DNA of 64,000 nucleotides from Agrobacterium vitis (GCF_013426735.1 NZ_AP023272.1:1408501-1472500), one strand, 5' to 3'; shown: positions 53,101 through 62,426, numbered from the stretch's first letter. Numbers and translations: made by a program. The notes: generated by a model not told the origin, from the letters alone.

Positions 53101-54756
53101 GACGTTTTCATGCTCGTCATAGCGGAAGGTCTGGGCTTGCGCCTCCACACCGCCGGGGAGATAATCGGTCTCGCCTTCGCGGTAATCAAACCGGTCATTG
53201 TTCCAGATGCCGTTGGTGCGGGTGTGCACCACCCGGCCATCGTCGTCATAGGTAAAATGGGTTTCGGACTGGCGTGTCAGGTTATTCCACGAGACAAGAA
53301 GGTCCCGGTCTCTTTCCCAGACGTAATGGACCGACATGCCGAAGGCGCAGGTGGCTTCCCGCATCCGTCCCTTGGCATCATAGGTGTAGCGCGCTAGTTC
53401 CAGCTCGGAGCCTTCAGTGCCGATCAGCGCGATGCGGGTGCGCTGGCCTTGCGCGTCATTGTCAAAAATCAGCGAAAGGCCATCCGGCCCCTCGATCTTT
53501 TCCAGCCAGCCAGCATCCGAGCGCAGGAAGGTCAGGCTGTTGCCATTGAGGTCATCGAGCTTTTCCAGCCGGTAGACATCGTCGTCATACTGCCTGAAGT
53601 GCTTGACGATGCCGCGATCCTTGAGCTCCAGCTGCTTCAGCCAAGGGGCTTTCAGCTCCAGATGCGGATAGGCGGCATTGATCGACGGGAGGAAATTGAA
53701 GGGTCGGTCGAAATCAATCGCTTTGCCATCGGCAGTGTGAAACAGCAGCTTGCCACGCGCCGGGTTGGAAAACACCTCGTCGACCATGGAAATCTGGCAC
53801 GGCCCGAGCGGGGTGGTATAGCGAGCGGGCAGGGCGAGCTTGAGGCCCATATACCGTGCGCCGTCAAAGCCAAGCGTGCCGGGAATGAGGAAATCGCGCC
53901 AGGTCTCGAGGTACTCGCCGTTGGTGACAGACACGGGTTCGCCGACGACGGTTGCGCCAGAAGTCGCGGCATCGTCCGCTGCACGGACTGCCGGGGTGGT
54001 ACCTTTTAAAGCGCCCGCACCGAATTCGAGCGCTTTACCAGCACCATAGCCGGCAACAGTGTCGCCGACCGGCTCTCCCCAATTTCCGTCACTAGCCTGC
54101 TTTGCCATATTGGGGAGGGCGAAGATAATAGCGTGGGCCGCGGATTTGCCGCGGTTTGCCAAATTATCGCCAGCCTCTTTTGCTAGCCGTTCACCCTCTT
54201 TTCGAAGCTCGGGATCATCCGATTGCATCAATTCCCCAGCAGCCCCTCCTTTTCCCAGATCGAGCAAAGTGTTTCCCAGACCCTTTGCAAGACCAACAGC
54301 ACCATCGAAGAGACGCACTGGCGCAGTCGCAACGTTTTTTAGATTATCTTTGAAAGTGTATACCGGATAACCATTTTCGTATTTCTGGATGTCCGAATTC
54401 ACCATGTTGAGACGGCCCTGCCGGGAAATAGTATTGCCCGTGTCGATGTATTCTGGGCCTGCCAGAGCCATAGCCATCCGCTCGGTTCGATCCGAGTATG
54501 CCTGATCAGTTTCGCTTTCGAGCTGTTTCTTCTCCTCATAAAGTCGCGCCAGGATTTCTTGTCTGAGCTTTTTATGAGCTTCGTCTTCGGCAGAGGTAGC
54601 ACCAGCAACTACGCATGCCTTGCCATTGTCGTAATAAGTGCTCGTGTTTGTATGCGGAATGGCGCGCTCGTTCGTCTGCACGCCATTTTTATCGACATAG
54701 CTGCGTGTTGTCGGAACGTAATTTGTTTCACCGCCATCAGGCACGGCACACTCCAA
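50188..54756 (-). CDS. Rhs/YD-repeat type VI secretion effector with C-terminal toxin
   Basis: A 1522-residue polymorphic toxin. N-terminus has a helical region (VATAPVRLFDGAVGLAKGLGN), then GEPVSVTNGEYLETWRDFLI, the DUF6531-like start of the cage. YD-repeats span about 350-1150. The conserved end of the core is RHRHYDPLTGQYASPDPIGLAGG, then NPNTLVDVLGLS. The tip, residues about 1398-1522 (50188-50565), begins TVWSFINE and contains KVWVHPNATKHMVDDAA, LRSLRGAVSDAAKNG and GWELIFSPARQAGDL. I do not recognise its family. No PAAR in this chain; the DUF4150 gene supplies it. Confidence 0.92.
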   Translation of the reverse strand: MECAVPDGGETNYVPTTRSYVDKNGVQTNERAIPHTNTSTYYDNGKACVVAGATSAEDEAHKKLRQEILARLYEEKKQLESETDQAYSDRTERMAMALAGPEYIDTGNTISRQGRLNMVNSDIQKYENGYPVYTFKDNLKNVATAPVRLFDGAVGLAKGLGNTLLDLGKGGAAGELMQSDDPELRKEGERLAKEAGDNLANRGKSAAHAIIFALPNMAKQASDGNWGEPVGDTVAGYGAGKALEFGAGALKGTTPAVRAADDAATSGATVVGEPVSVTNGEYLETWRDFLIPGTLGFDGARYMGLKLALPARYTTPLGPCQISMVDEVFSNPARGKLLFHTADGKAIDFDRPFNFLPSINAAYPHLELKAPWLKQLELKDRGIVKHFRQYDDDVYRLEKLDDLNGNSLTFLRSDAGWLEKIEGPDGLSLIFDNDAQGQRTRIALIGTEGSELELARYTYDAKGRMREATCAFGMSVHYVWERDRDLLVSWNNLTRQSETHFTYDDDGRVVHTRTNGIWNNDRFDYREGETDYLPGGVEAQAQTFRYDEHENVTAEIDALGGVVAHGYDRHGFRISTKNQNGYESRTRYDVHGNVKELTDPEGRSTVYGWGDNGELLIAIDGAGNKRTYKHDDNANVISEKDAEGHETRLVRDARGRVVETHFPNGAIERRAWDAHNRLASVTDVKGNTSRFVYDVFGRLVETIGPTGAVTKHIYRAGAGGFGTVSAVIRADGVQVTRSFDGAGQLATVTDGEGRMWHYRYGAFGVLQAIVDPKGGELKLATDIEGRVISVTNAVGRVYSFERDAAGRVVVEEDFDGRVWRYARDAAGQITETVKPDGAKLRYAYDKSGLIKRIEGFTAKGEPEDITRFWYDARGLLISAENSAALVEFERDRNGRIIGESLNGKRIKSRRDAMGNRILREITGAGGSLAQYIRDPLGAVEQMVAGDTEITFKRDVLGRETERRMGGFHLLQRFDAAGQLAAQAAGPAVAGGLDVSRLGWNIPGGGGERSARARPGHIHRIYEYDRAFAPTSIDDGLWGKRQYTYDDNGQLTDSEAAFGSERYHYDEARNLAGASSSVTIAEQPTPYGRAFDETFGSTVPAPKPSGWQRSAGGVVQIAKGPKGEKIQLTHDDCGRLIERRVERDGFRPQRWRYRWDAHDRLVGVTTLEGEEWLFRYDPFGRRVSKVHRFAEKDRHRAALRWPSLIGGDGVPRPSRSGSDAQERDHDLPDVGTAYLWDGDHMVAEAPLFLDGHIAWNEATHWQFEEDSHRLLAKQLPSGEMLAIVSDHLGTPKEMFDAKGTLLWAADHHVWGAVRTTKTFGSLAALPKHDRPPDELHCPWRFPGQYEDAETGLCYNRHRHYDPLTGQYASPDPIGLAGGDRPQGYVNNPNTLVDVLGLSQTVWSFINETQPPVEGSVIPKSFELSLPDGKKVWVHPNATKHMVDDAAAIAVKRKRLPSGWSEEASKLYQQQQLRSLRGAVSDAAKNGIPMDQMLKVDGWELIFSPARQAGDLPVLKHARPYGAY

Positions 54757-54785
54757 TCTTCAAAGATTGCATGCGTTTTGCAGTT

Positions 54786-55289
54786 TCAGGCACTCGGAAG
54801 CTCCGCTTCCCGACGAAGGAACTCTCCGCCCCATGGATAATCTTCCGGGTTGAGCAAGGCTTCGAATTCGATTCCGAAGGCTTCGCCACTCCGTGGAAAG
54901 ACAGTTATGTTGTCCCGGTCGTCTTGAGGCAGGTTCCGCCACTCTTCACTGCCTTTCGGGATGCCAGGATGGAAGAACTCCTGCGATTGCGCGGTCCAGA
55001 ACAGCAGCAATTGAGCACTGCCAAAATCAAGCCTCATATGGTCGGAATATTCAGCGATTGACTGAAGTCGATACGGTGCAAGAACTGCGAGATCATCGCT
55101 GCTGGAAATGTCGTAATCATAAAAAGTCAGGCGATCACCCGATGTAATGACCCATCGAGCCCTATCGATCATCATCGATGGCTTGTTACCCTCATGTTCG
55201 TGATAAAGGAGCAAACAGCTTCCATGCCCGCGCTCTATCGCCAGCCGGGCGGGCAAAGGTGCGCCCCAAAATTCCTGCAATATTTTCAT
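54786..55289 (-). CDS. Unknown protein between the PAAR-like gene and rhs; candidate effector adaptor
   Basis: A 167-residue soluble protein, unknown family: MKILQEFWGAPLPARLAIER, LTFYDYDISSSDDLAVLAPY, SAQLLLFWTAQSQEFFHPG, FGIEFEALLNPEDYPWGGEF. It is the length of Eag-type chaperones but I see no DUF1795 hallmark. The ATG at 55289 overlaps the PAAR-like stop (ATGA) and it ends 29 bp before rhs, so it is made together with the effector. Role as a loading chaperone is inferred. Confidence 0.6.
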   Translation of the reverse strand: MKILQEFWGAPLPARLAIERGHGSCLLLYHEHEGNKPSMMIDRARWVITSGDRLTFYDYDISSSDDLAVLAPYRLQSIAEYSDHMRLDFGSAQLLLFWTAQSQEFFHPGIPKGSEEWRNLPQDDRDNITVFPRSGEAFGIEFEALLNPEDYPWGGEFLRREAELPSA

Positions 55290-55870
55290 TTGTTGAACAT
55301 GTCCTTGGCGCATTCCAGTATCTCCTGGAATCCAAAGTTTTGACCGCCTATTTCCCGGTGAAGCATTTGCCTTTGGTCTTTTGTCAGTTTCAGCATCCTA
55401 CAAACGGCATCAACCTGGGCATTCTGAGCTCGATTGTTCCCTGGTGTGCCGTCATTTGCGGCGAGTATGACCGGTGCCGGCTCTTGCGACTTCTCCGGCT
55501 CCACTGGCCCTGGATCAGGTCGGTTGATCCATGCCGGATCGCGATGGCTGACAGTCGCCCAACCCTCAGAAAATACGAAATGCGAGGCAACTTCGACATG
55601 GGCAGGACCAAGATAGCCCGGCACTTTGACGCCCTTCTTCGTGCCCGGCTCATGGCCCGTTGATTTGGCCGTGCGCGAATTCAGCTGAAAGTCAAACTTG
55701 CCATTGTTGCGTACTGTCGTCGAATGTCTGATTGCTGTGTCCAGAAAGGCGATTGAGGTATAGCCCACTTTCACCACATCCGATCCGACCGGTGTCCAGC
55801 AGACATCGGGTGTGGTCGAGACGATGACGTTGGACGCGCATTTGCGGGCAGAGATCTTTGCCATGGTCAT
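55286..55870 (-). CDS. DUF4150 PAAR-like protein
   Basis: A 194-residue spike-tip protein of the type VI secretion system. DUF4150 core about 1-120: MTMAKISARKCASNVIVSTTP, then DVCWTPVGSDVVKVGYTSIAF, with PGYLGPAHVEVASHFVFSEG. It has a C-terminal helical extension (LTKDQRQMLHREIGGQNFGF) after a loop rich in proline. ATG at 55870 overlaps the DUF2169 stop. It caps VgrG and carries the Rhs effector. Confidence 0.85.
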   Translation of the reverse strand: MTMAKISARKCASNVIVSTTPDVCWTPVGSDVVKVGYTSIAFLDTAIRHSTTVRNNGKFDFQLNSRTAKSTGHEPGTKKGVKVPGYLGPAHVEVASHFVFSEGWATVSHRDPAWINRPDPGPVEPEKSQEPAPVILAANDGTPGNNRAQNAQVDAVCRMLKLTKDQRQMLHREIGGQNFGFQEILECAKDMFNK

Positions 55871-57027
55871 AGAGCCATATCCTCCTTCGCTTCCATCTGT
55901 TGATCGATCGATGCGCGCGACAGCTTCCTGCGGTGGATGATTGCCTGTTCGAACAGGTCTGGCTCGAAATTCACCCGCCATGACAGGTAGATGCGCCAAT
56001 CGCGCCGCCGGGGCGCGGCAATGTCGAGTAACACTGTATCAAGCACGAATTGTTCGCGCTCAATGGTTCCATCCTCCCGCACGAAATCAACCATCATCTG
56101 TTCACCGGGCAAGGCGAAGGCAAGCTCCTCAACTCCCGCTGTCAAACCCGTTACTACAATCTGCTCATGCCCTTGCAGATAAGGCTTGATGTGGAGATCC
56201 GGGTGAGCGGAATTATGATAGGCAAAGGAATAGTCTGCGGGCCATGCGGGCCAGACATTATCCTGCCAATCCTGATCATAGGTTCCGCCTAAGGGACGGC
56301 GTGGCAACCAGGCGGGCGGGATAGGCCCAAATCCTTGCGGACGGTAGTCTTTATAGGGTTCAGTTATCGGGTCATCCGGGGCTTCGATCTGGGGGGCGGC
56401 AACGGGCTTGGTGAGGTCGGTCCAGTCCTGGTTTATCTTGCCTCGCCCCAGCGGATTATAATGATCCGTGTCAAAAATCGGCGTGCCATCATCGTTGCTG
56501 CCCGTCGGAATTTCTCCGCCAAAGGCATATTCGTAGTGCAGAGGCACCGCCGCTATGGGGGCAGGCTCGGAAAGTTCCCAGCGATCAAACAGCTTGCGAT
56601 GCTGCTGCCAATCGCTCGCTTCCCGATCCGTCAATCTGCGTTTCCATACGGGATTCCACTGACGCGGTCCGGTAACACGCAGTTGCTTTGAGAAAAGCTC
56701 TGTGGCCCCATCGCTGATCTTGATTCCGCAAAGCCACGCTGGCACGGGCTTGCCGACCGGAGCATGGGCAACGGCATTGACGATCAGATCTGTCGCTGGT
56801 TTGTTCGGAACGAGATCGGAGGGATGCCAGAGCGAGGTGACATTGACCTCGCCATGGCATTTGTCCGTAAACATCATCGGTGCCTGTTCTTCGGCTTCGA
56901 CCAGATTGCCGGAGGCGTCGAATTCATAGGTGGCCTTAACAATCACGATACCGAATTCACGGTCCTGATTGTCGCGGCTATAATAGCGGAAATTCGGGAA
57001 CGGGGTGAGGTTCGTCAGCTCCGGCAT
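55867..57027 (-). CDS. DUF2169 type VI secretion adaptor
   Basis: A 386-residue DUF2169 protein, a loading adaptor that joins PAAR-like proteins and effectors to VgrG. Conserved features: MPELTNLTPFPNFRYYSRDN, GIVIVKATYEFD, LHYEYAFGGEIP, GFGPIPPAWLPR, WRIYLSWRVNF. The ATG at 57027 has GAGGTCAAGGG upstream, 11 bp after the vgrG stop. The TTG at 57042 is less likely. Confidence 0.92.
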   Translation of the reverse strand: MPELTNLTPFPNFRYYSRDNQDREFGIVIVKATYEFDASGNLVEAEEQAPMMFTDKCHGEVNVTSLWHPSDLVPNKPATDLIVNAVAHAPVGKPVPAWLCGIKISDGATELFSKQLRVTGPRQWNPVWKRRLTDREASDWQQHRKLFDRWELSEPAPIAAVPLHYEYAFGGEIPTGSNDDGTPIFDTDHYNPLGRGKINQDWTDLTKPVAAPQIEAPDDPITEPYKDYRPQGFGPIPPAWLPRRPLGGTYDQDWQDNVWPAWPADYSFAYHNSAHPDLHIKPYLQGHEQIVVTGLTAGVEELAFALPGEQMMVDFVREDGTIEREQFVLDTVLLDIAAPRRRDWRIYLSWRVNFEPDLFEQAIIHRRKLSRASIDQQMEAKEDMAL

Positions 57028-57038
57028 GACCCTTGACC

Positions 57039-59444
57039 TCAATTGTGGTCGATCATCGCCGAGGTCACCTGCACATGGCTATCCCCCTCGATATAGATCT
57101 TCACGCCCTTGAGCAGGATCGTGCCATCGTCCTTCATGATCAGGATGGACTTCGGCGGCTGTTCATTGCCGTCCTTGTCCTTGCCGCCACCGACCCCGAT
57201 GAACAATTCCTTGCCGATCATCACATTCTTCGTATGGCCGACCGTCTCGTTGAACACCTGCCCAACGGTGACGACCTTGGCAACGCCGACCTGTTCGGTC
57301 TTGGCAACGCCAACGCTGGTATTCTGCATCCGGCTGACAAGCGTGTTGAAAATACCGCTGCCAAGCATGGAACTGACTTGCGCGCCAAGCTGGCTGCCGG
57401 AGGAGCGCATCGCATCCCCCGCATCCGTGCGCAATTCACTGACGGCGGCATTGTTGATGCCGGAGCGAACCGAATCCATCGACGATGCCATAGCGCCAAG
57501 CCCGCCAGCGCCCATCAGGCCGGCGTAGCTTGCGGCCGTGGAGAAGACGTCGGCGCCACTTCCGCTGGATGAAGAGGCTGCGGAACCCAGAGCAGCACCA
57601 GCCGCCTCGGCATTCTTATCAGCGGAGGAGGGGGTATCGGCTGCTGCAGAGGATGCCAGCGACATGGCCTGCTGCAGCAGGCCGGCACTCTTGCCTGCCA
57701 GTGTCGCCAGCAATCCGCCCGCAATCGCATTGACGGCATTGCCAACCCCGCCGACCACCATGTTCAACCCGCCGCCAACCTGCTGGCTCATGTTCGAGCC
57801 GACTTCCAGCGACTTGTTGGCGCCGACCGAATGAAGCGCATTGGCGTCGACACGGCTGGTCTGGTTGTTGAGAACCTTGAAGGTCTGATCCTTCTGGGCG
57901 TGGAGGAACATGTTCTCCTTGCCGTTTTCGTCCTCGAAGGTCATCTCGTTGAAGCCGCTGCCTTTGTGGGTGTTGGAGCGCAGCACCATGCGGGTCTTGT
58001 TGGCGGGCAGATCGTAGGGCACGGGATTGGCCGGATTGGGAACCACGCCGATCACCAGTGGCCGATCCGGATCGCCATCCACGAACGACACCATCACCTC
58101 CATGCCGATGCGGGGAATGACCTGCGCACCCCAACTGCCACCGCCCCAGGCCTGATTAACCCGCACCCAGCAGGTATCACTGCCATCCTTCTTTGCCTTG
58201 CGATCCCAGGGATACCAGAGCTTGATGCGCCCGTATTTGTCGGTGTGGATTTCTTCACCCGATGGCCCTGCGACGATCGCCACCTGCGCACCCTCGATGC
58301 GCGGACGCTTTGTGTCGCGATGCGGTGTCAGCGGAACGCGTGATGGAATGGCCTCAAACGCGTTGGCATATTCCATCTCATTGCTGGCCGTCTCATAGGA
58401 GCGGTCCACCACCCGATGCATGATGCGGGTAATCACATGCTCTTCGTATTTATGTTCGGGATGCGGCTCCTCATAGGGCGTGAACCGGCGTCCTGCTTCC
58501 AGAAAGCGCACATTGGACTGGCCCGTCACCCGCTCATGATCGGCTTCCGTCGCCTGCGTTCGAAAGGTCTCTGCCACTTCGGCTTCTTTGATATCGGAGA
58601 TCCGAGCCGGATATTCGTAAAGCTCGCGCTGCTTGGCCCCCGGCATCTGGATCAGTGACGGCGTGACGTTCAGTGGCACAGTGCTCGGCGTCTCAAAATT
58701 CCAGTCCGCACCGGCACGCTGGCCGGGGACGTAGGAGAATTGCCGCATCCATTCGTTGATATGGTTGCGATCCGACGAGCCTTGGGCTAATCTGACTTTG
58801 TCGACACCTTCTGCCGCAGCCGATGGCTTGCTCCAGGCCACCTTGCTGTCGCTGACCTTCAGGCGGTGAACGCCGGTCTCATGTTCAAACCAGTAGAACA
58901 ACCCGTCTTGCTCGAAGCGGCGCAGTAGGTAATCGAGATCCGTTTCATTCCATTGGACAGAAAACTCGCGCGACGGCGGCGTCTTGTGCAGAGGGGCGGA
59001 TGCGGCGGCTGGAATGCCATGCTCGGAAAACAGTGTTTCCATCACCTGCATCGAGGTCATATTCTGCCAGATCCGGCAATCGGAGCGGCGCGACAACAGC
59101 CACAGTTGCGGACGGATGGTCAGGGTATAGGACCGCAATCCACGCGTCACCGGCGGTCCCTCGGACAGATTGGTCACCAGTCCATTGAACGGTCGGCGCA
59201 CGCCATCCCCGTCCAGTTCGCCCTGACGGATTTCCAGGGAGATATCGACCAGTTTGCCGATCAGTTCTTCCGGCTTGACTGCCTCGCGCTTGGCGCGCAC
59301 CGACAGGGTGATTTCGAACAGGCGATTGACGCCTTCATCCACCATCATGCTTTCCGGCAACAACTGGTCTTCGCCCAAGGACGACGAGACCTTCAGCACA
59401 CGGCTTGCTTGAATGAAATCGGTGGATGACAGAACGTCGTCCAT
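57039..59444 (-). CDS. vgrG: VgrG (TssI) spike protein
   Basis: An 801-residue T6SS spike. gp27-like N-terminal part (SSLGEDQLLPESMMVDEGVNRLFEITLSVR, EFSVQWNETDLDYLLRRFEQDGLFYWFEH), OB domain, then the VgrG core with HTDKYGRIKLWYPWDRKAKKDG, VRVNQAWGGGSWGAQVIPRIG and GDPDRPLVIGVVPNP. The DUF2345-like beta helix and Ser/Ala-rich segment (570-680) follow; the C-terminus ends ILLKGVKIYIEGDSHVQV. ATG 59444 chosen. Main T6SS genes are outside the window. Confidence 0.95.
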   Translation of the reverse strand: MDDVLSSTDFIQASRVLKVSSSLGEDQLLPESMMVDEGVNRLFEITLSVRAKREAVKPEELIGKLVDISLEIRQGELDGDGVRRPFNGLVTNLSEGPPVTRGLRSYTLTIRPQLWLLSRRSDCRIWQNMTSMQVMETLFSEHGIPAAASAPLHKTPPSREFSVQWNETDLDYLLRRFEQDGLFYWFEHETGVHRLKVSDSKVAWSKPSAAAEGVDKVRLAQGSSDRNHINEWMRQFSYVPGQRAGADWNFETPSTVPLNVTPSLIQMPGAKQRELYEYPARISDIKEAEVAETFRTQATEADHERVTGQSNVRFLEAGRRFTPYEEPHPEHKYEEHVITRIMHRVVDRSYETASNEMEYANAFEAIPSRVPLTPHRDTKRPRIEGAQVAIVAGPSGEEIHTDKYGRIKLWYPWDRKAKKDGSDTCWVRVNQAWGGGSWGAQVIPRIGMEVMVSFVDGDPDRPLVIGVVPNPANPVPYDLPANKTRMVLRSNTHKGSGFNEMTFEDENGKENMFLHAQKDQTFKVLNNQTSRVDANALHSVGANKSLEVGSNMSQQVGGGLNMVVGGVGNAVNAIAGGLLATLAGKSAGLLQQAMSLASSAAADTPSSADKNAEAAGAALGSAASSSSGSGADVFSTAASYAGLMGAGGLGAMASSMDSVRSGINNAAVSELRTDAGDAMRSSGSQLGAQVSSMLGSGIFNTLVSRMQNTSVGVAKTEQVGVAKVVTVGQVFNETVGHTKNVMIGKELFIGVGGGKDKDGNEQPPKSILIMKDDGTILLKGVKIYIEGDSHVQVTSAMIDHN

Positions 59445-59717
59445 GGAATGCCCCCCATATAACGTCATCAAAAATCGTCAAAACAGCCCGGTGGCGCGAG
59501 CTCAATGTTTCAATCGCGCCATGCATGACGAGAATAGGCCAGCCTCCCAAAAGGTCAAGGTCTCGACGGTGGTTTTTGTTGATGCAGCGCGTATGGGTTG
59601 AATGTCTACCGATAGGTGTGGGTCAGACTGGAGACCGGATTGCGGATAATTTCCCAAGGATCAATCTGCCTCGGTCGATCTGTCGGCTCTGTAAGTGTTA
59701 TTAATACGGTTCTCGAA

Positions 59718-59942
59718 ATGGCAAGTGGCGCCGGCTTAGGCGCCCGAGGAGGCAGGGTGGTTTATGTTGCGTGTGTCAAATGCGAAGCGCCGGTTCCTGT
59801 CGGCGTTATATGCCCGCGTTGCGGGGCAAAGCAGCCGGAACCGCATGAGATACGCGTACAAAACAGGAGCATAGTCCTCGTCATAGCGCTATCGGTGGTG
59901 GTGGTCGTGCTTTACTCTGTACTGCATCAATATCTGCGCTAA
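59718..59942 (+). CDS. Zinc-ribbon plus single-helix protein
   Basis: A 74-residue protein: a Cys4 zinc ribbon (CVKCEAPVPVGVICPRCGAKQ) followed by one membrane helix (IVLVIALSVVVVVLYSVLH). The ATG at 59718 is chosen because the upstream frame to 59616 is unlikely. Divergent from vgrG, separated by about 270 bp; no relation is shown. Small proteins of this kind sense or anchor membrane complexes. Confidence 0.6.
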   Translation: MASGAGLGARGGRVVYVACVKCEAPVPVGVICPRCGAKQPEPHEIRVQNRSIVLVIALSVVVVVLYSVLHQYLR

Positions 59943-60316
59943 GGGCTCCCGGCGGCTACAGGAAACTGGTGGCAGAGAGCCTAACCCGAAGCTGGATTTT
60001 CGACCAGGTTCTCCCAAGCAGCAGTCGTTCTCCGATCCTACCTTGCGAGAGGTGCAATCCGGATGGATGTCATGCTGTCCAAAATGATATGAAGATCGCG
60101 GATCATCGTGGTGGCGGTCAGGAAAGCATCGCGAACCTGATCATCGGCACGCCATCCTTTCTCAATGGAATTCACGCGGCCATTTCCAGTTTCTGTGCGG
60201 GCGTTATTGATCGGCTGGCAGCTAGCCCAAATTGTCCCCCTATGGAGATCGATAAGAGGTACTTATTGATGGTTAGAGGGCCAACCCGCAATCATACCAT
60301 GTGAATAACCCTAAGT
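59943..60316. other. Gap before the IS5-type element
   Basis: About 370 bases without a convincing gene. A plus-strand frame (59969-60304) is open but has no ribosome site or family. The IS left end lies at about 60317. Confidence 0.5.
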
Positions 60317-61230
60317 GTCTGTTCAAGAATGGCGGCCGTGTGCGGGGTTGAGTGAAGGGCGGCAATCAGATTCTTTGTATTTTGCGACAAATACGGAGAG
60401 ATCGAATGGCCTGGACACCCTTCACCCGGCGTCACCATGACAGAAGCCGCATGCGCTACGCAAGCGATCTAACTGATCGTGAGTGGAGCCTGATCGAGCC
60501 CTTCATACCAAGGCAGCCTCGACTGGGCCGCAGACGCAAGACGTCGCTTCGGGCGGTGATGGATGCGATTTTCTATCTGCTTCAGTCGGGCTGCCAATGG
60601 GTATTGCTGCCGCATGATTTTCCGCCGAAGAGCACAGTCTATCATTATTTCAAGCGGTTCTGCCGGGATGGGACATGGCGTCGTATCCATGACGCGCTCT
60701 ATTGCCGAACGCGACAGCTTGAGGGGCGCGAAGAGCAGCCATCATTTGCCATCATTGATAGCCAATCGGTGAAGACTGGCCCGGACGCACGTCTTGATAT
60801 CGGTTATGACGCGGGCAAAAAAATTAAGGGCCGCAAGCGGCACATTCGGATCCATACCCTGGGCATGCTCCTGAAAGCCGAAGTCCATTCGGCGGGTATT
60901 CAAGATCGCGACGGAGCGGCACTCATTTTCGACAAGCTCGCCAACCGTTTTCCCTTTATCGAGAAAATCTGCGGCGATGGCGGCTATCAGGGTCCGAAGG
61001 TCGAAGAGGCAAGCCCAAGACCGATGGAAATCGTCAAGCGAAATCAGGCGGGGTTCCAGGTATTGCCGAAGCGCTGGATCGTTGAACGAACCCTCGCATG
61101 GCTTGACATCAACCGCCAGCTCGCCAAGGATTTTGAGCGCTTTTCAGCAACAAGCCTCGCCTTCATCCAGACCGCAATGATCAAGCTCATGGCCAGAAGG
61201 CTTGCTCGATATCCGCTTTATTGAACAGAA
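60317..61230 (+). mobile_element. IS5-family insertion sequence
   Basis: Short inverted ends TCTGTTCAA (60318-60326) and TTGAACAGA (61221-61229) bracket one transposase gene. A target duplication is not certain: CTA at 60311-60313 and at 61232-61234 is the best candidate but does not abut the ends exactly. The element lies just upstream of a truncated RHE_PE00001-like gene, which it probably broke. Confidence 0.75.
60406..61224 (+). CDS. IS5-family transposase
   Basis: A 272-residue DDE transposase, intact and in one frame. Start MAWTPFTRRHHDR, DUF4096 domain near YASDLTDREWSLIEPFIP, DDE residues in IIDSQSVKTG, CGDGGYQG and VERTLAWLDINRQLAKDFER. Frame is open to 60352 but the ATG at 60406 with GAGAGATCG upstream fits the family. 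It is probably active. Confidence 0.92.
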   Translation: MAWTPFTRRHHDRSRMRYASDLTDREWSLIEPFIPRQPRLGRRRKTSLRAVMDAIFYLLQSGCQWVLLPHDFPPKSTVYHYFKRFCRDGTWRRIHDALYCRTRQLEGREEQPSFAIIDSQSVKTGPDARLDIGYDAGKKIKGRKRHIRIHTLGMLLKAEVHSAGIQDRDGAALIFDKLANRFPFIEKICGDGGYQGPKVEEASPRPMEIVKRNQAGFQVLPKRWIVERTLAWLDINRQLAKDFERFSATSLAFIQTAMIKLMARRLARYPLY

Positions 61231-61329
61231 TCTAATATTTATAAAAAGTTCTTATAAGAATTGGTTTGCTATAAAATCAATGGCTTACGATGTTTCGAAA
61301 ATCAGCATGACGGCCCTGATAGAGCCTGT

Positions 61330-62367
61330 TTCGAGCGGGTGTCGAGCTGGCCCGGCTCGACGAGCGTATCGCCCACTCGCCGGTCGGCGCGGGCTGGATC
61401 GACGGCAAACTTGTTCACCTCGAAGACCTGATCCTCAACGACCACACCTGCGATATTCGCACACTCACCCACGAGCTGACGATCGCCCGCGACGTCTTGC
61501 GCACCCGCAGGCGGATCGCAGCCCAACTTCCGGGCTGGGCGTTGCTGGCCGATGGCATTCTGACGCTGCGAAAGACCTCGGAGATCTCGCCGGCTGACAC
61601 GGACGAGGCGACGACCGCCGATGCCATCCGGTGCGGGGTCCCCGATTGATACGGAAGGCGAAGGGGAAGACGCGGACGTTGGCGAACTTTTCCCCGGCAT
61701 CAACTATGCCGCCATCGATGCGGTGAACGCCCGATCAGAGGCGGCGATCGAGAATGCAACACGGTCCAGTCGTGCCAGCGGCCAAGAGAAAGATCCGATG
61801 ATCTACGTCCTAGACTGGGACGGTGATGCACGGCTCGACGAATGGCGCGACGTGGTACGTCAGTTCGAAAATCTGCCGGCGGTGTTGCAGGCGATCGTCG
61901 CGGTTGACGCCTGGAACGAGCTTTCCGTTCTTCAGCACGCGCCATGGCTCGGCAGACTGTTGGCCGCGTCGATCGTACGCCGAGCCGGCATCACCACCGG
62001 CGCCCATCTGACCGCCATCAACCTTGGCTTGAAAACCATCCCCGTCGATCGCCGCCGGCATCGCGATCGGGAATCGCGGCTGCTTGCCATCGTTCATGGC
62101 CTGATCGCAGCCGCCGAGATCTGCATGAAGGAACATGTCAGGCTGGCTCTGGCGCGAAAAATGATGGAGCGGAGGCTAGAGGGGCGCCGGACGTCTTCGA
62201 AATTGCCGGAACTGGTCGAACTGGTGATGGCTAAGCCGTTGGTGTCTGCCGGGATGGTGGCGAAGATGCTCGAGGTGACCCAGCAGGCGGCGCGGTGGAT
62301 CACTTTGGAACTCGGCCTCTGGGAGATGACGGGGAGTGGGAGGTTTCGGGCATGGGGAGTTGCTTAA
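61330..62367 (+). pseudogene. RHE_PE00001-like protein (DUF1612 with HTH), broken
   Basis: Two frames give parts of one protein. In the first, ELARLDERIAHSPVGAGWID, GKLVHLEDLILNDHTCDIRT and ELTIARDVLRTRRRIAAQLP end with TGA at about 61650; from 61621 another frame gives [20 protein letters not shown] and continues to the C-terminal HTH ([32 protein letters not shown]). The family is normally one protein of about 370 residues and common on rhizobial plasmids. The 5' end is missing next to the IS5 element. The 248-residue C-terminal part may still be made. Confidence 0.75.
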
Positions 62368-62426
62368 AAGTAAGGATGCAACGGGACGTCGTAGTAACTC
62401 ACCCAGAACCATTGAGAGAAAAGAAG

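Noticed and set aside
59969..60304. 111-codon plus-strand frame before the IS5 element
   Set aside because: No start signal or domain; composition is not gene-like.
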